This document shows, in pieces, positions 1 through 13,752 of a stretch of 64,000 nt of DNA. Where the stretch lies: positions 3,784,501 through 3,848,500 of the forward strand of contig CM034135.1 of NCBI GenBank assembly GCA_019914995.1. Direction: 5' to 3'. Within the stretch, counting starts at the first letter, position 1. Each line of letters opens with the position of its first letter. This stretch comes from Acanthochlamys bracteata. Taxonomy: Eukaryota > Streptophyta > Magnoliopsida > Pandanales > Velloziaceae. The position numbers and the translations under genes were made by a program. The notes beneath the pieces are model-generated. The model saw nothing but the letters and a program-made list of their open reading frames with translations. It was not told where the DNA came from and did not search any database.

Positions 1-1800
1 CTATCAAAAAATATCTTTTAAATTTAAATTTTAAATTTACTATTAATACAAAATTAATATAAAAGTTATTTTTTATTAAAAAATTTTAACTTTTAGTTTA
101 TTTTTTAAATTAATTTATAAAATTTAATTTTATTATAAAAATAAATACACCTTTTACAGAAGCCAAGAGTTTCTGGCTCACTCTGTATACTGAGCCATAG
201 CAAACTATAGCTATAAAAGTCATATTTGGATATGTAATATCGGGCGATTACAATTTTATTTTAATCATAGCCCTATCATATAATAGGGAGCATTTGAGAG
301 TGCTTATAAAATAAAGCTTTTTTGAAATAGAAAATATTTTTATTTTTTTTAAAAAAATAAGCTCTAATTTTTTATTTTAAAAAAAATAATAAAAATATGT
401 AATAAAAAAATTTCACTTCATAAAATTTTTCTACACTTCTTAAATTTTTAAATAAATTTTTTATATATTTATAAAATATATATTAAAAATGTAAAATAAA
501 AAAAATTTAAAAAGCAGCGTTTGAAACGCTCAAACAAACGCGCTCTATATTAGTGATGTAAACTTTCATCAACATGAAATCAAACGTTCTCCTTAAAAAA
601 AAAAGAAAAACAAAGAACAAAGAAAAGCCAGCTTGAAATCAAACCCAAAGCTTTGAATTGACTCGTGAAAGATAGCTTCAAAAGATCAGCATACTTTGGC
701 CCCGAATGTGCCGAAATTTTTGTGTTTGAAAATGAAGCTGTTTTAGGATGCCGTAAGCGACCGTAAAATTTTTGCTATAAAAATAATTTTATATTGAAAA
801 ATATTTATATAAATATTTAGTATATCGTATTTTTTAATGCTAAAAGTTGAATGAAGTATTTGGCTAAACTTATGCTTATTTCTATATGAGATATATAATA
901 ACTGAAATATCTTTTAATTTTGATATTATAAAAATTTAAATTTTTATATATTATTTATTTTTTTAAATTTAATAATTTTATTATGTAAATATTATATAAA
1001 TAATTACTTATAATACCCAAAAATTTATAAATTTATTAATAAATTATATTATTGATATAAATCAATAATAAATTTGTATATTATAATAATTTATTATAAT
1101 ATTAAATTTGAAAAATATATTCAAAATAATTATCAAAATTTTCTATATTATATTTGTAATTTAGTATTATTATTGTAAACTAATAAATAATTTGACATGT
1201 ATTTAAATCTCTATAGATTTTATTTTTATAGTGTGAAAATATTAAATAAATACTAAATAACTAATAGAGTCAATTATTAACAATATCAAACAAATCTTAT
1301 ATAAATATCATATAGTCATACATATTGTAACAGAACAAAATGTATTCATAAGATCAAACAAAAATACCAATTTGAAGAACCAAACCACAAAAAATACAAC
1401 CGAGTACAAGTCGGCCCAGCTAGATCACTAGGCCCGAACCGGTAAAGTCGGATCGGTCCGGTCAGTCTATATTTATACCTCTACTACACGAAAGAAACAT
1501 TAACATCAAGGGACTACAATAAAACAAAACCTATGACCCATTCACTAAAAACAGAACAATCTCAATTAGTAATATTAATCTAAATAAGTTAAAGGAGATG
1601 AGACTATTTGTAGTCAAACACTTCCATCTTAAAATACAGTACTTATATTGAAGTCAATACATTCCTCCATAAAACAGCTGTAAACCAAAAAACGCTCACA
1701 AGAACTAGTACAGATGTTAGCCCCATAAAAGATGTTGCTGAAGAGAAAAGCCAAAAATATAAAAGACCGAAACTTGCTATCTCTAAGAATAAAACCTCTA
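1..1800. other. AT-rich spacer with repeat remnants, no gene seen
   Basis: No coding potential is recognisable. The stretch holds a MITE-like element (286-545, listed separately) and, from about 700 to 1260, a diverged relative of the TIR element found in intron 1 of the B3 gene (10922-11848). The shared blocks include the phrase around 835-900 (a TGAATGAAGT then TTTGGCTAAACTTA motif) and the following AT-rich body. Its ends are not readable, so it is probably a truncated copy. Between 1400 and 1480 there is a GC-richer patch (CGGTCCGGTC type) of unknown nature. From about 1640 the sequence looks like the 3' flank of the minus-strand TRM10-like locus. Confidence 0.6.
286..545. repeat. MITE-like element with GCGTTTG-type ends and TA target duplication
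   Basis: About 260 bp. The left end begins GGGAGCATTTGAGAGTGC and the reverse complement of the right end begins GAGCGCGTTTGTTTGAGCG, giving an imperfect terminal inverted repeat. TA dinucleotides (284-285 and 546-547) flank both ends, as expected for a Tc1/mariner-type (Stowaway-like) insertion. The interior is nearly pure A and T. Similar elements occur at 3973-4203, 46175-46406 and 46882-47105, with weaker ones near 4373, 41030, 41843, 61016 and 63740. Superfamily assignment is an inference from the ends only. Confidence 0.5.
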
Positions 1801-1822
1801 TTGCAGACAAACTATAATGAGT

Positions 1823-1957
1823 GAATTACTCATCCTCCATCCAAACGCCTGGCAAGCTTGTTGGTCACAATAATGTCAATTTGAGCTGTCCACTCAATAA
1901 TCTCCTTGCACTTTCTTGTGGAAACATTGTGGCAATCTCAGCATAGAAAGTCACCTG
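1823..1957 (-). other. Candidate terminal exon of the minus-strand TRM10-like locus
   Basis: A canonical acceptor (TGCAG then G) on the minus strand opens an exon near 1957. From that acceptor the frame reads VTFYAEIATMFPQESARRLL and stops after about 29 residues. A second overlapping frame stays open to 1829 and ends in KLARRLDGG. I recognise neither peptide. A second possible exon lies near 2345-2485, after a TTTTCAG acceptor, starting CEENDEAISLFEFIVWHN. If it follows the TRM10-like exon in phase 0 it stops after about 27 codons. These pieces may be the real 3' exons of a rearranged gene or relics of an unrelated one. RNA evidence would be needed to choose. Confidence 0.25.
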
Positions 1958-3037
1958 CATATAAAAATAATTAAGGAATAGCATGAAACAAAAATTGGAC
2001 ATCATTTAAGGAAAACAAAAAAAGAATCAAATTCATAAAGGAAAGTTTGTTATTCACGCTCATGCTAATGTAAATCAAATTTAGGTTCCATATATGTCTT
2101 AGCAGGAATTATTTGAAGATATTAAATTGGCAACAATACAATGCTAATAACCAACCACGAAATGACATTGTTTAAAGCGATCGCATCAAAATGGCAAATA
2201 GCAATTATTAATGAAGCATCCTTTCATTATTTAAGATTCACATGAATGTATAATCTATAGTGTTGAAAATGTAAGATTTTAGCCTCCTCAAATAAAAAAA
2301 TACCTAATCATAGGGGTGCATGTCTATAGAAAAAAGTATTATACCTGTGCTAATCTCAAGTCAAATATGTTTCTAGCAATATTCCCCTAATCAAAGTCTC
2401 TAGTCGCTGAGTTTCATCTTCATAGAATCATTATGCCAAACAATAAATTCAAAGAGAGAGATAGCTTCATCATTCTCCTCACACTGAAAATTTATCGTAT
2501 AGGAAATCATTAAACAAGTTAGACATATTAGGAAGGAAATTATTTATTCCACAAACTTATGTGGTTAAAAAGAACAAGTTAGACATATTGAAAAGTTAGA
2601 TAAATTAGAAAAAAATTCTTCAAACTTAACACTTAGATTAGTCTAGCACTACAAGTTCCTCTAATCTAATTAAGGTAGAATAGTAAAACAACTCAATTTT
2701 TGGAAAACTTATTCCTTCAAGAGAAATCTATCATTTAGAGACTAATCCAGTGTGGAGTTCTAGTAATTCCTGCTCTGGACAAAGTCTTCTATTGAATTGT
2801 CAAATAAATAATGAAATGCTTGATTTCACTTCTTTAGTTGAGAATCCTAACAGCAAAGTTAGAGAAAAAATGCATGCTACGAGCAGAAATCTCAAGTAAT
2901 CATGATTCTTTCATTGCCTACTACTGTCAAGCCAACTAAAGCAATTTCGCCTAAATATAACACGAAAAGCAATGATAGTTTTCTCAATCTCACAACAGTT
3001 CAGAAATGAGACGGAGAAAATAGGGAAGAGAGAAGAC

Positions 3038-3409
3038 CTGGTGGACGATGCTTTGGATATCGTTCTGGGTCATAAGGTCAGCGAAATCCAGGTCGATTAC
3101 AAGCTTCTGTCCGCACTCCGAGGCACGTTGCAATTGGTCAGCCCAAGTAACTCGCTCCTGGGCTCGTCGCTCGACCCGCTCCTTCTTTGCGACACGCCTC
3201 TCTTCCACTAGCCTCTGGCGCTCCTCTTCAGAAACAACAGCGAGCTTCTCATCCCACTCAGCTCTACGGCATTCTAGGCCGACGCGACAGCATTCTTTCT
3301 CGGTAGCGCAATACTCGGCCTTGCGCGCTCGCTTCAGAAGCTTCTTACGCGCGCTCTTTGAGAGAGCATCTCCAGCGGTTGCGGAATCACCGTTAGGCTT
3401 CGCCTCCAT
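3038..3409 (-). pseudogene. TRM10-like tRNA (guanine-N1) methyltransferase, N-terminal exon only
   Basis: The exon encodes 124 residues, starting at the ATG at 3409 and ending at a CAG/GT donor after 3038 in phase 0. The product begins MEAKPNGDS, carries the SKSARKKLLKRARK basic segment, a charged helical stretch rich in Glu, Arg and Lys, and ends KLVIDLDFADLMTQNDIQSI followed by VHQ. This is the N-terminal half and the first strand of the SPOUT domain of plant TRM10 homologues, which methylate N1 of purine 9 in tRNA. The next expected residues (a MYCYAVN-like strand) and the rest of the roughly 190-residue catalytic domain are not found in the 3 kb downstream. It is therefore probably a truncated or rearranged copy unable to bind S-adenosylmethionine. 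An unusual gene with unrecognised 3' exons is the alternative. Confidence 0.6.
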
Positions 3410-3972
3410 GGTCGTCTCCAAGATAGAGAAAGTACCAACTCCGATTAGTTGAATAGAACGGAAGCGAACCGAATTGCGGTGGGTAAAAAGAGGGTTGCGT
3501 GAGGGTGGGAAGAAGAAGCCTATGTTATATGTATTAGGTAGGAATTTAGGCAATCATAAAAACTGAAGAACTGAAATCACAAAAAACCTACAGCACCCAA
3601 GCATTTTCAAGAGACCGACACAAAATAACAAATAGTGGCTACGATAACATATCGGAGAAAGAAAAGAGGAAATATCTTGTGTCTGGGAGGCAAATCACGG
3701 CAAATTGGAGAAGGAATCGCGACGGAGGGAGAGGGAATCACGGCAGAAGGAGAGCAAGAGTAGGCAGGTGCGAGGAGATAAATGAGCGAACCGACAAGTC
3801 GATGCTGGTGGTAGGAAGTATATCGGTCTCCGTAATTTTGTAAACTAAAGACAGACAAATACGACATTTACATTGCCCTAAGAAAAAGCCACCGCGCGGC
3901 TTTAAAGTGAAAGCACCGATTTGAAGCTTTTCGTTTTCAATTGTTTAAGATCGCTTTTGATGGATTAAATTA

Positions 3973-4203
3973 GCGCGTTTGGTTTAACTTTTTAAAAGTT
4001 ATTTTTTAATTTTTTTTCTATTTCATATTTTTCAATATATATTTTATAAATATATAAAAAATTTATTTATAAATTTAAAAAATATAAAAAAATTCTATGA
4101 AGTGAAATTTTTTTATTACATATTTTATTATTTTTTTAAAAAAATAAAAAATATTTTTTATTTTAAAAAAATTTTATTTTATAAGTACTGTCAAACGCTC
4201 CTC
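3973..4203. repeat. MITE-like element with GCGTTTG-type ends
   Basis: About 231 bp between TA dinucleotides (3971-3972 and 4204-4205). The left end is GCGCGTTTGGTTTAAC; the reverse complement of the right end is GAGGAGCGTTTGACAGTAC. The AT-rich core contains the AAAATATAAAAAAATTCTA-type phrases seen in the other copies. It sits between two promoters, roughly 600 bp upstream of RPL10. Confidence 0.5.
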
Positions 4204-4630
4204 TAAAACAGCCGTATCCAAACGCCTATTTCACTGTTATATGCTTTTTTCAAATTTGAAATCCCAAAAAGCACAATCAAATATCTTATTTATTTTTTCA
4301 ATAGAAGCAACATCTAATTAAATTTTGAATCTACTTTTTTTTTGGGTCTAAAAACTTGAAAATATGAGTGCGTTTGGGATTGCATCTCAAACACTGATTT
4401 TAATTTTTATTTTATTTTATTTTTTTAATACGTATTTTATAAGTATTTAAAAAATTTATTTAAAAATTTAGAAAATATAAAATTTTACATAATAAAATTT
4501 TTTTATTATATATTTTTATAACTCATTTTTAAAAAAATAAAAATATTTTCTATTCTCAAATATTACTATATCTGATCTTGTAGAACGCATGCACTTACGT
4601 CATAGGCCTATTTAAAATTGAACTTCTTAT

Positions 4631-4757
4631 TGGGCTTGGAAAGAGAATATGGTCATAAATCCAACAAAAACCGACCTAACTTTGGTCAAAGTTGATACTA
4701 TGGTAGCCCACTATTTAGATCATTCAACTGCGGGTTCAGCCTCCTTTTATATAAATA
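4631..4757 (+). promoter_or_regulatory. RPL10 promoter: two site II motifs and a TATA box
   Basis: TGGGCT at 4631-4636 and AGCCCA (its reverse complement form) at 4705-4710 match the site II TGGGCY element that is common in promoters of plant ribosomal protein genes and bound by TCP factors. A TATATAAATA box lies at 4748-4757, about 57 bp before the start codon. A CT-rich leader follows it, typical of ribosomal protein mRNAs. The motifs are visible; the function is inferred from the family. Confidence 0.6.
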
Positions 4758-4813
4758 GATGTCTTCTCTTTAAATCTCTCCGTTCCTCTTCTTTCATTTG
4801 CGCCGCCGCGACC

Positions 4814-6995
<2,182 letters not shown>

Positions 6996-7753
6996 GACAT
7001 GTCTATCATTCAGGAGCATTGGGTCACACCACCATTTTCTGCTGCAACTATTGTAGTACTGTTGATGTTTTTTTTTTGTGGAACTTCTTGCTGTGAGGAT
7101 GTTCTCTTTACTAAGTTTTATCTGCCAGACATTGTGTTGATTTATTTATCAAAATCGTAGTAGCTAATCTCTGTGGTTGGAAATTGCTGGGTATGCTTTT
7201 AACTTTGGTTAGTTGCGAGTGCTTTTAAGCATTTTAACATGCAGAAGCTCGTTAGGCAATCTGTGTACAGTTCTCTGAAAATTGGCTGTTTGTTATCGTT
7301 ATTCTGAGGCAATCACCCATCTGAGCTGTGAGAACCAGATGGTTCTGCCAGTTGGTTCCGGAGGAATAAGTTTGATAAACTTTCGTGGAGCATATTGTAG
7401 TAAGACAGCTTTTCAGGAAGATGATGTACAAAGCCTATGTTACAGGCTTTAACGTTTCTCAAGAGTAGAAGGTTACGTTAAAGATTGGCTTGGTAGTCTG
7501 GGAATATATGTGAAAAGCAGTTTAGGGCTGGCAGACACCTCTTACGGAAGTCTAATTGATGAAATCATTGCACGGTTGTACTTTCAGAAATCTAATAAAT
7601 TCTTCCAGGAAAAACCGCTGGTGAATGAACACTTATGTTCCAGTACTACAAATACATCAATACAGAGGCTACTATTTAAGATGATCTAAGAGCATCAGCT
7701 GTTCATAGAAGAACCAAGCCATCAAGTACATAATCACAAAATTGCTCAACACG
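6996..7753. other. Shared 3' flank of convergent RPL10 and B3 genes
   Basis: This 758-bp stretch separates two converging stop codons and probably holds both 3' UTRs and their polyadenylation sites. I see no open frame or RNA gene in it. Confidence 0.6.
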
Positions 7754-10700
7754 TTAGCAATCAGCCTGTTTACGTAATAGCTCAGGTAGCACGCCCCCTT
7801 CTCCAATACGAGAAGACACGGCCTGCCCTTTAGAACGTAAAAGCATTGTTGATTTTATATCAGGATCTAGATCTCCATCTTCAGCGCTCTCATTCTCATC
7901 AGTACCACCTTTACTCTTATAGCGTTCAGTGTCCCCAGTTGCTTTAACGATATAAATCTGCAAAAATAAAATCAAATTATCAAATCGACATGTGCGATAA
8001 AGAATTTTCAACACAAGTGATTGTCGAAATGGGAGATCACTAAGTATTATAAAATAAGTAAAATGATTGCATCAGGTATTGACAAAGAAAGGGGAAAAAG
8101 TAAAAAAGAGAATTTCATGAGCATCTGGGAACTGCTAACAACATAGCAGCCCCCTCAGAGTGGCATACGTGGGTTCAGTATTCTAGAGCAGACCTGCATA
8201 TTTCTACAGCAGGAAGTAAAAGGGCAATCAGGCAAAGTGCTCAGAATTGGTGGCGGTGCAGAAGACCTGTCAGTTTAAGATCATTTCCATTCTGTCTTTA
8301 CGAAGAATTACAATTATGAGAATACCTTGAATCTGTCTGGTTCAGTGAGTTCAAAAATCAATGCATCTCCATCCTCCAAATTATGGTTGGTGGCAAACCC
8401 TCTCCAACCCCCACTGAGGCCAGTTCTAACTGCTATGTAGACAGCATCAACTTCCACACCATTCTCATCTTCTAAGACCATACTGACAGTCCCTTCCGGA
8501 GGAAGGTGATCCTTGCAGAATTTTGTTGGGAGACCCTTGTAATCAAAGACGCATAAACAATTACGTGTTTAGGTTTGTTTCATTTAGGTAAATTTTAAAC
8601 ATGAAAGCAAGTTTGAGGAAACACTTACAAGCCAATAGCAACTAGACACATGTGATCGAACCATTGTTTTGACAAATGATGGATGGCTAGAATTGAGACC
8701 ACTCAGAAGCTTGTCCGCCTTACGGGCAGCAAGGACAATCTGCTCATAAGAGGCGATCCTACCAGTGTATTCCCTATATTTATCACAGCTCTTTGAATTC
8801 CTGAAGGCTAAACAATGTTCTTACTATACATGTCGCAGAAAGAGGTGATATTAAAAATTGATTTTACAATAAGACATACCTCTGCCGGTATATCCTCAAG
8901 TCCTTCATGCCAACCTGAGAAAAATCAACATTTGCTAAATAATTGCACTTTAAGAATGATAGTAGTGAAGATGACAATTACAAACTAAATTTGTAGAAAT
9001 TTAAAAAAAGAAACGGCAACATATGTTTCACCACCTGAAAATGCAATCTTATATATAAGCCAAGGTGAGCGTGCAATAGAAGCAACAATGTAAACAACAT
9101 ATTTAGGGGTCATACAAGCTACAAACAACAGCAAAAACATATTCTTTTTAGGACTTACGAGGTGGTGCGTTCAACCGGTAAACGTCTACACCTCAGACAT
9201 TTCCCATACAGAGCTATGGTCCTTTAACTAGATAGTAGCAGTTTCCTCTTAATCAACTTGATGTACAAGTCTCAAATCACAGAGTTCGGAATCACCGATA
9301 ATTATGGCAGTTAGTAGGATGGTTGTAAAGCTTGAATGAAGAGCTAGTTGCACTGAGTTGGTGCACCTCTTCAAATTGGGAGTGGAGAACAGAATAAATA
9401 CAGAACTTTCAAGGCAAAAGAGTGATAAAGAGTTTCAAGAGGCCATGGTTTCAATGTGGTCCATTTAAAGGGAAACACAAATGAAGTACATGTCTTGCTA
9501 ACTTGGTTCAGCTTACCCTGAAAGTCAAAAGCAACCTTACAAAACGTAAGTAGACGTGGCTCAATCAAGTACATAAAGTGAAGTGTCATAGAATAACCTA
9601 ACTGCACTTATCTCATGTTGAATGGCCAAACAAGGTGGTATTGTATGTAATAATTGGTGGTTGGAATTATCAACATTCAGATATCTACAAGTTATTCTAT
9701 GCTCCAACCTAAAGATGGATAACTTACATCATCACGGTATGAAGCCACAGAATTCCGAGCTCTTGAAGAGCGTCTAAGCTCTGAAAGATCAATATTTATC
9801 TTTGGACTTGCACGACACTTCTGAGAATGAGAGAAACAATTTACCATCAAATTTCCATTCTCTTCTTACATCATATGTTCCATCATGTAAAAGATGTAAA
9901 CGACATAATAATTTATTCCCTAAAGAAAACAGTAAGCAACCAACTTTCCTGAGATGGGTTCACAGAATTTGGCCTTTTAAAGAGCCCCCTCAGTTAAAAG
10001 ATTAAACAACTGAAAGTGTGTGTATGCTTACTGGTTGTTTGTGTTCCAACTTTGCAACTTCCATAATACTCTTTGAAAGCTTTGAGATCCCTAAACCCTA
10101 CAAGGCAATACATCAGTCAAAACATTGTGAGAAATGCAAACCATTTAAACTATCATTACCAGCATTACTTGCTTGCAGTAAAAGTAACAGATTTTTTGAG
10201 AAACAATAAAATTCATTAAACACAAAAATGAACTCCTGATAAAATGAAGTGACGAAAAATATTGTATGCTACTGTGTTAAAGTCAGCTAAAAAATAAATC
10301 TCCATTGCTCAAAATGTTAGTGAAAATTCACCTTTTCAGCACTAAATACATTGTTTTTCTAGTATTATGTATCACAGGACTTATGGTACCTTAAAGTAAA
10401 TTCACTCATAATTAGCACAACTTTAGGAAAATGTTAAATGAATATATCACCATCTCATCGAAAAGGACTTGGGGGTTGAACCAACCAACCTGCTTTTCTC
10501 GCTTACAACAAAGAAAGTACTAGAACTTCTTGCTTATTTTAAAGAAATTAGTCTTTTGAACACATGCATAGAACATGAATTAGGGACCAATTTTATAATT
10601 TGAATCAGTATGACATGTTACTAACTTGGTTAATGCACTTTTTAAAAAATATATATATTTATAAATTTATAAGCTAGTAATACAAAAATGAATATGCTTC

Positions 10701-12338
10701 AACACATTCTGCATTATCATACATACATTTAAAACAAATTTTATTGCTTTCAATGCTTAGAATAAGTATTACGTCCTTTGTTTGTATAGAAGTTAGAATT
10801 AAAATGGAAACTAGTCAAATAAGTCATAAACGAATTGCACGTGCAGATGCATTTTTTTAAAAATTCGGAATATCACTTTTTTTTATCTCCTCACACACTT
10901 AATAATAGTATAAATTAAATAGGCCCTGTTTGAATGTGCTGAAGCTTTTGTGCTTTTGAAGTAAAACTGCTTTAGAGTGCTATAAGCGGTTGTAGAACTT
11001 TTGCTGTAAAAGCAGCTTTATGATGAAAAGTGTTTGGATAAATTGTTACTGTATCGTGCTTTTTAATGCTGAAAGTTGAATGAAGTGTTTGGCTAAACTT
11101 AAGCTTATTTCTGTATGATATATATAATGACTGAAATGTCCCTAAATATATAGTAATTGATATATTATGAAATTTTTAATTGTTTTTTATATATTATTTA
11201 TTTTTTTAAATTTATAATTTTATTATGTAAAAATTATATAAATAATTACTTATATCAATATTTATAAATTTATTGATAAATTAAATTATTGATATCAATT
11301 AATAATTAATTTGAATAATATTGATTATATAATTATTATAATATTAAATTTGAAGCATTTGAATATATAATAATTGATATATTGTGAAATTTTTATTGTA
11401 TTTTATATATTATTGTATTTTTAAATTAAAAGAAATTTATTATGTAAAAATTATATACATAATTATTTGTATCAATATTTATAAATTTATTAACAAATTA
11501 TATTATTAATATAAATCAATAATTAATTTAAATAATATTGATATATAATTAATTATTTTAATATAAATTAAAAAAATATTTAAATAATTATTAGTTTTTT
11601 ATATTATTTAAATAATTAATATAGTGTTGTAATTTTATAAACTTACCGTGGGCAATATTGTCATTTCGCAGGAAGAAAAGGAAAAGCAGCCGCGTGCTTT
11701 TCTTTTAAAGCATCGGTGAGATGCTTTTCAAAAAGCATCATGAAAAGCACTCTAAAGCAGCTTAAAGCTGCACTATCCAAACGCCTCAAATACTGTTTTG
11801 TGCTTTTCTCGGGCTTTAAGCCGGAGAAAAGCCCAGCCAAACAGGGCCATACTTCCAGTTGTATATTCTCTGTAGTAAAACTATGATGAATCTCCCTCAA
11901 TACCATGAAATTGAGATCGATTGTTATAATCAAATAACCAGCTGAGTAACTCATCCCCAACCATCCGCACCATGAATTCACCTAGACATAATTCATTCAA
12001 GTTCAAGAACACAACCTAGTCTCCCTGCCGACCAACTCAATAAACAAGAGAAGTCGAAAAGACACTACGCACAACAAACAATTATCAAAATCACAACCGT
12101 TCAGAAATCTCGAAGGCCGTTTAAAATCCTCTACTAATCATAACCTTACGACAAAGCTTCAACGATAGCATTTCTGTAACTATTCCTTTTTTACCTCTAA
12201 ATGCTTGAGATTCTCCTGAACTCTGAGCCGCCGGATCTCCTCATCCTCGTTCACACCACTACCATCAACACCGTCACCACCGCCGTTGACCTCGTCGCTA
12301 GTCATTGCAGCTATCGCTTTCCTTTTAATCGAAACCAT
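7754..12338 (-). CDS. Plant B3 DNA-binding domain protein (At3g19184/At5g42700 type)
   Basis: Seven exons in minus order (12338-12195, 10097-10032, 9820-9728, 8914-8880, 8800-8629, 8535-8326, 7957-7754) join in frame to 307 residues. The start is MVSIKRKAIAAMTSDEVNGG, then an acidic helix (EIRRLRVQENLKHLE), an RRSSRAR motif near residue 86 and a B3 domain at about 157-247 (KTMVRSHVSSCYWLGLP, then GLSGGWRGFATNHNLEDGDA and RFKIYIV). An acidic, low-complexity tail follows. B3 domains bind DNA in the nucleus, so this is probably a transcriptional regulator of the small single-B3 group; its targets are unknown. Intron 1 is 2.1 kb and contains a 927-bp TIR element; a MITE lies 58 bp upstream of the ATG. 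All splice phases agree. The gene looks intact. Confidence 0.9.
10922..11848. mobile_element. Non-autonomous PIF/Harbinger-like TIR element in B3 intron 1
   Basis: The element is 927 bp and ends in an 11-bp perfect inverted repeat, GGCCCTGTTTG at the left and CAAACAGGGCC at the right, flanked by ATA on both sides (10919-10921 and 11849-11851) as a 3-bp target duplication. Sub-terminal blocks rich in AGCTTTTGTGCTTTT and AAAGCAGCTTAAAGC repeat in inverted form at both ends. The middle is AT-rich with internal duplications (11150-11340 resembles 11370-11560). There is no transposase. The GGCCCTGTTTG terminus and 3-bp duplication fit PIF/Harbinger, although the usual duplication is TWA. A diverged relative lies at about 700-1260. 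Confidence 0.65.
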
Positions 12339-12396
12339 TTCTGAATTCTGTGAACGAACTCCAGCAGCAGCTCTCTGTGAAATTTGATCAATTTTA

Positions 12397-12675
12397 GGAC
12401 GTGTTTCGTAACGCCCGTAATTCACCCGCCAAATTTTGATTTTAAAGAAGTTCATATACTTCAATTATATAAAAAATTTAAAATTTTATTTTTACATATA
12501 AAATTTTAATTTCAATTTTTTTATTTTGCATATTTTTCAATATAATTATATCTTTCAATATTCAATACATTTTTAAAATCTATTAAAATATAAATAATGA
12601 ATTCTATTTTTATTTTATTTTTTAAAAAATTTTATTTTTATAAAATTTAGTTACTGTCGATTTGAAACAGGCACT
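12397..12675 (+). mobile_element. Tourist-like MITE, family A copy 1, upstream of the B3 gene
   Basis: About 279 bp flanked by TTA at 12394-12396 and 12676-12678. The left end GGACGTGTTTCG pairs with the right-end reverse complement, which reads AGTGCCTGTTTCAAA. The body matches copies at 20190-20484 and 26010-26304 through phrases such as TTTTTATTT then GCATATTTTTCAATAT and AAATTTAGTTAC near the right end. The TTA duplication and short AT-rich body fit PIF/Harbinger-derived Tourist elements. It lies 58 bp upstream of the B3 start codon, so it probably forms part of that promoter or 5' UTR. Confidence 0.65.
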
Positions 12676-12678
12676 TTA

Positions 12679-13752
12679 AGTTTTGCTTTCGGTTTCCACG
12701 GTAAGTGCTCTCTTTTGTTGCAGTTTCGAATTCTTTTTAGCATTTGCAGACCCTTGTTGAATTACTTTTGGCACATCACAAAAGCACATGTTCACGACTG
12801 GGTTATGATACAATACATACAGTAGATAGAGGACTTATTATGCACTGTTTATATCAATTAACGAGTCTTTCAGTGCCTCGAGGCTTTGCACACTAGTATA
12901 CGGACGGTTGTGATCATTTGAGTTTGAATTCAAATTCAATATTTACTTAAAAGAAACCTAATTTTGATTGTATAACGGGCTGCGCTTACATTGATTCCGC
13001 TTGTTTGATGAATTTGAATATATTTGATATTTTTGGGTCGAGTTTGGTCTGTTGTGGTTTATTTTCTTCATATTTTGGAAGATATAACCACTAATTCAAT
13101 GATATTTTTATTGTGTTTGCAACTGTATAAAATCTTTTTATAAATCTATAAAGCAGAGAAGTGAAGCTATGACATGGAGAAAGCGGCCTGCGGCTTGTTA
13201 CATGAGCTGAAAATGTGAAAAACTTACCAAAAGTTACAAAAAATATCATCAACCAAACTCAAGTTTCAGCTAATAATTTTATTAAGACAGATAAACAAAC
13301 AGCGTAATAACAATTAAGGTAGACCGCAACTCCTCAGTCTATCAAACTGTTCGGAAATTGTTTTAAGACCCAGATCAGATCATACATACACACCCATTAA
13401 ACTTTAAATTTACTTAAAATGGTCAACTCTAGATCTCAAAGAATTTAATGAATGTTCTACTTAAGTTACCAACATCAACAACAGAAACATGTGAACATAA
13501 CTTTAAAAAATTCAACTTAGTTATTATATATATTTATCTATATAGGAGAAATATCTGTAGATCCTTTTCAGCCGTTTTTCTTCTGTCAAAACTTTACTGC
13601 AAGTCTCCGCACTGGTTACTGTAATGTTTTTCCTTCATAATACTTCCATCTTTGATCATCAGGAAGCTATCAATATTGTTTCTTCAAAGAGCGATGCAGT
13701 TGAACAGAAAACGTTCTTGAAATACCAGATAATTCACAGATAATGATGAATT
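12679..13752. other. Spacer between B3 and KH genes, no gene seen
   Basis: About 1.1 kb of moderately AT-rich sequence. It should contain the distal promoter of the minus-strand B3 gene and the 3' UTR of the minus-strand KH gene near 13500-13750. No open frame, RNA gene or repeat with clear ends is visible. Confidence 0.55.

Larger units (their letters stand above)
3410..4813. other. Spacer between divergent TRM10-like and RPL10 genes
   Basis: It holds the upstream region of the minus-strand TRM10-like exon (about 3410-3900), one MITE-like element (3973-4203), a weaker relative starting with GTGCGTTTGGG near 4371 and fading by about 4560, and the RPL10 promoter (about 4600-4813). No additional gene is visible. 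Confidence 0.6.
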
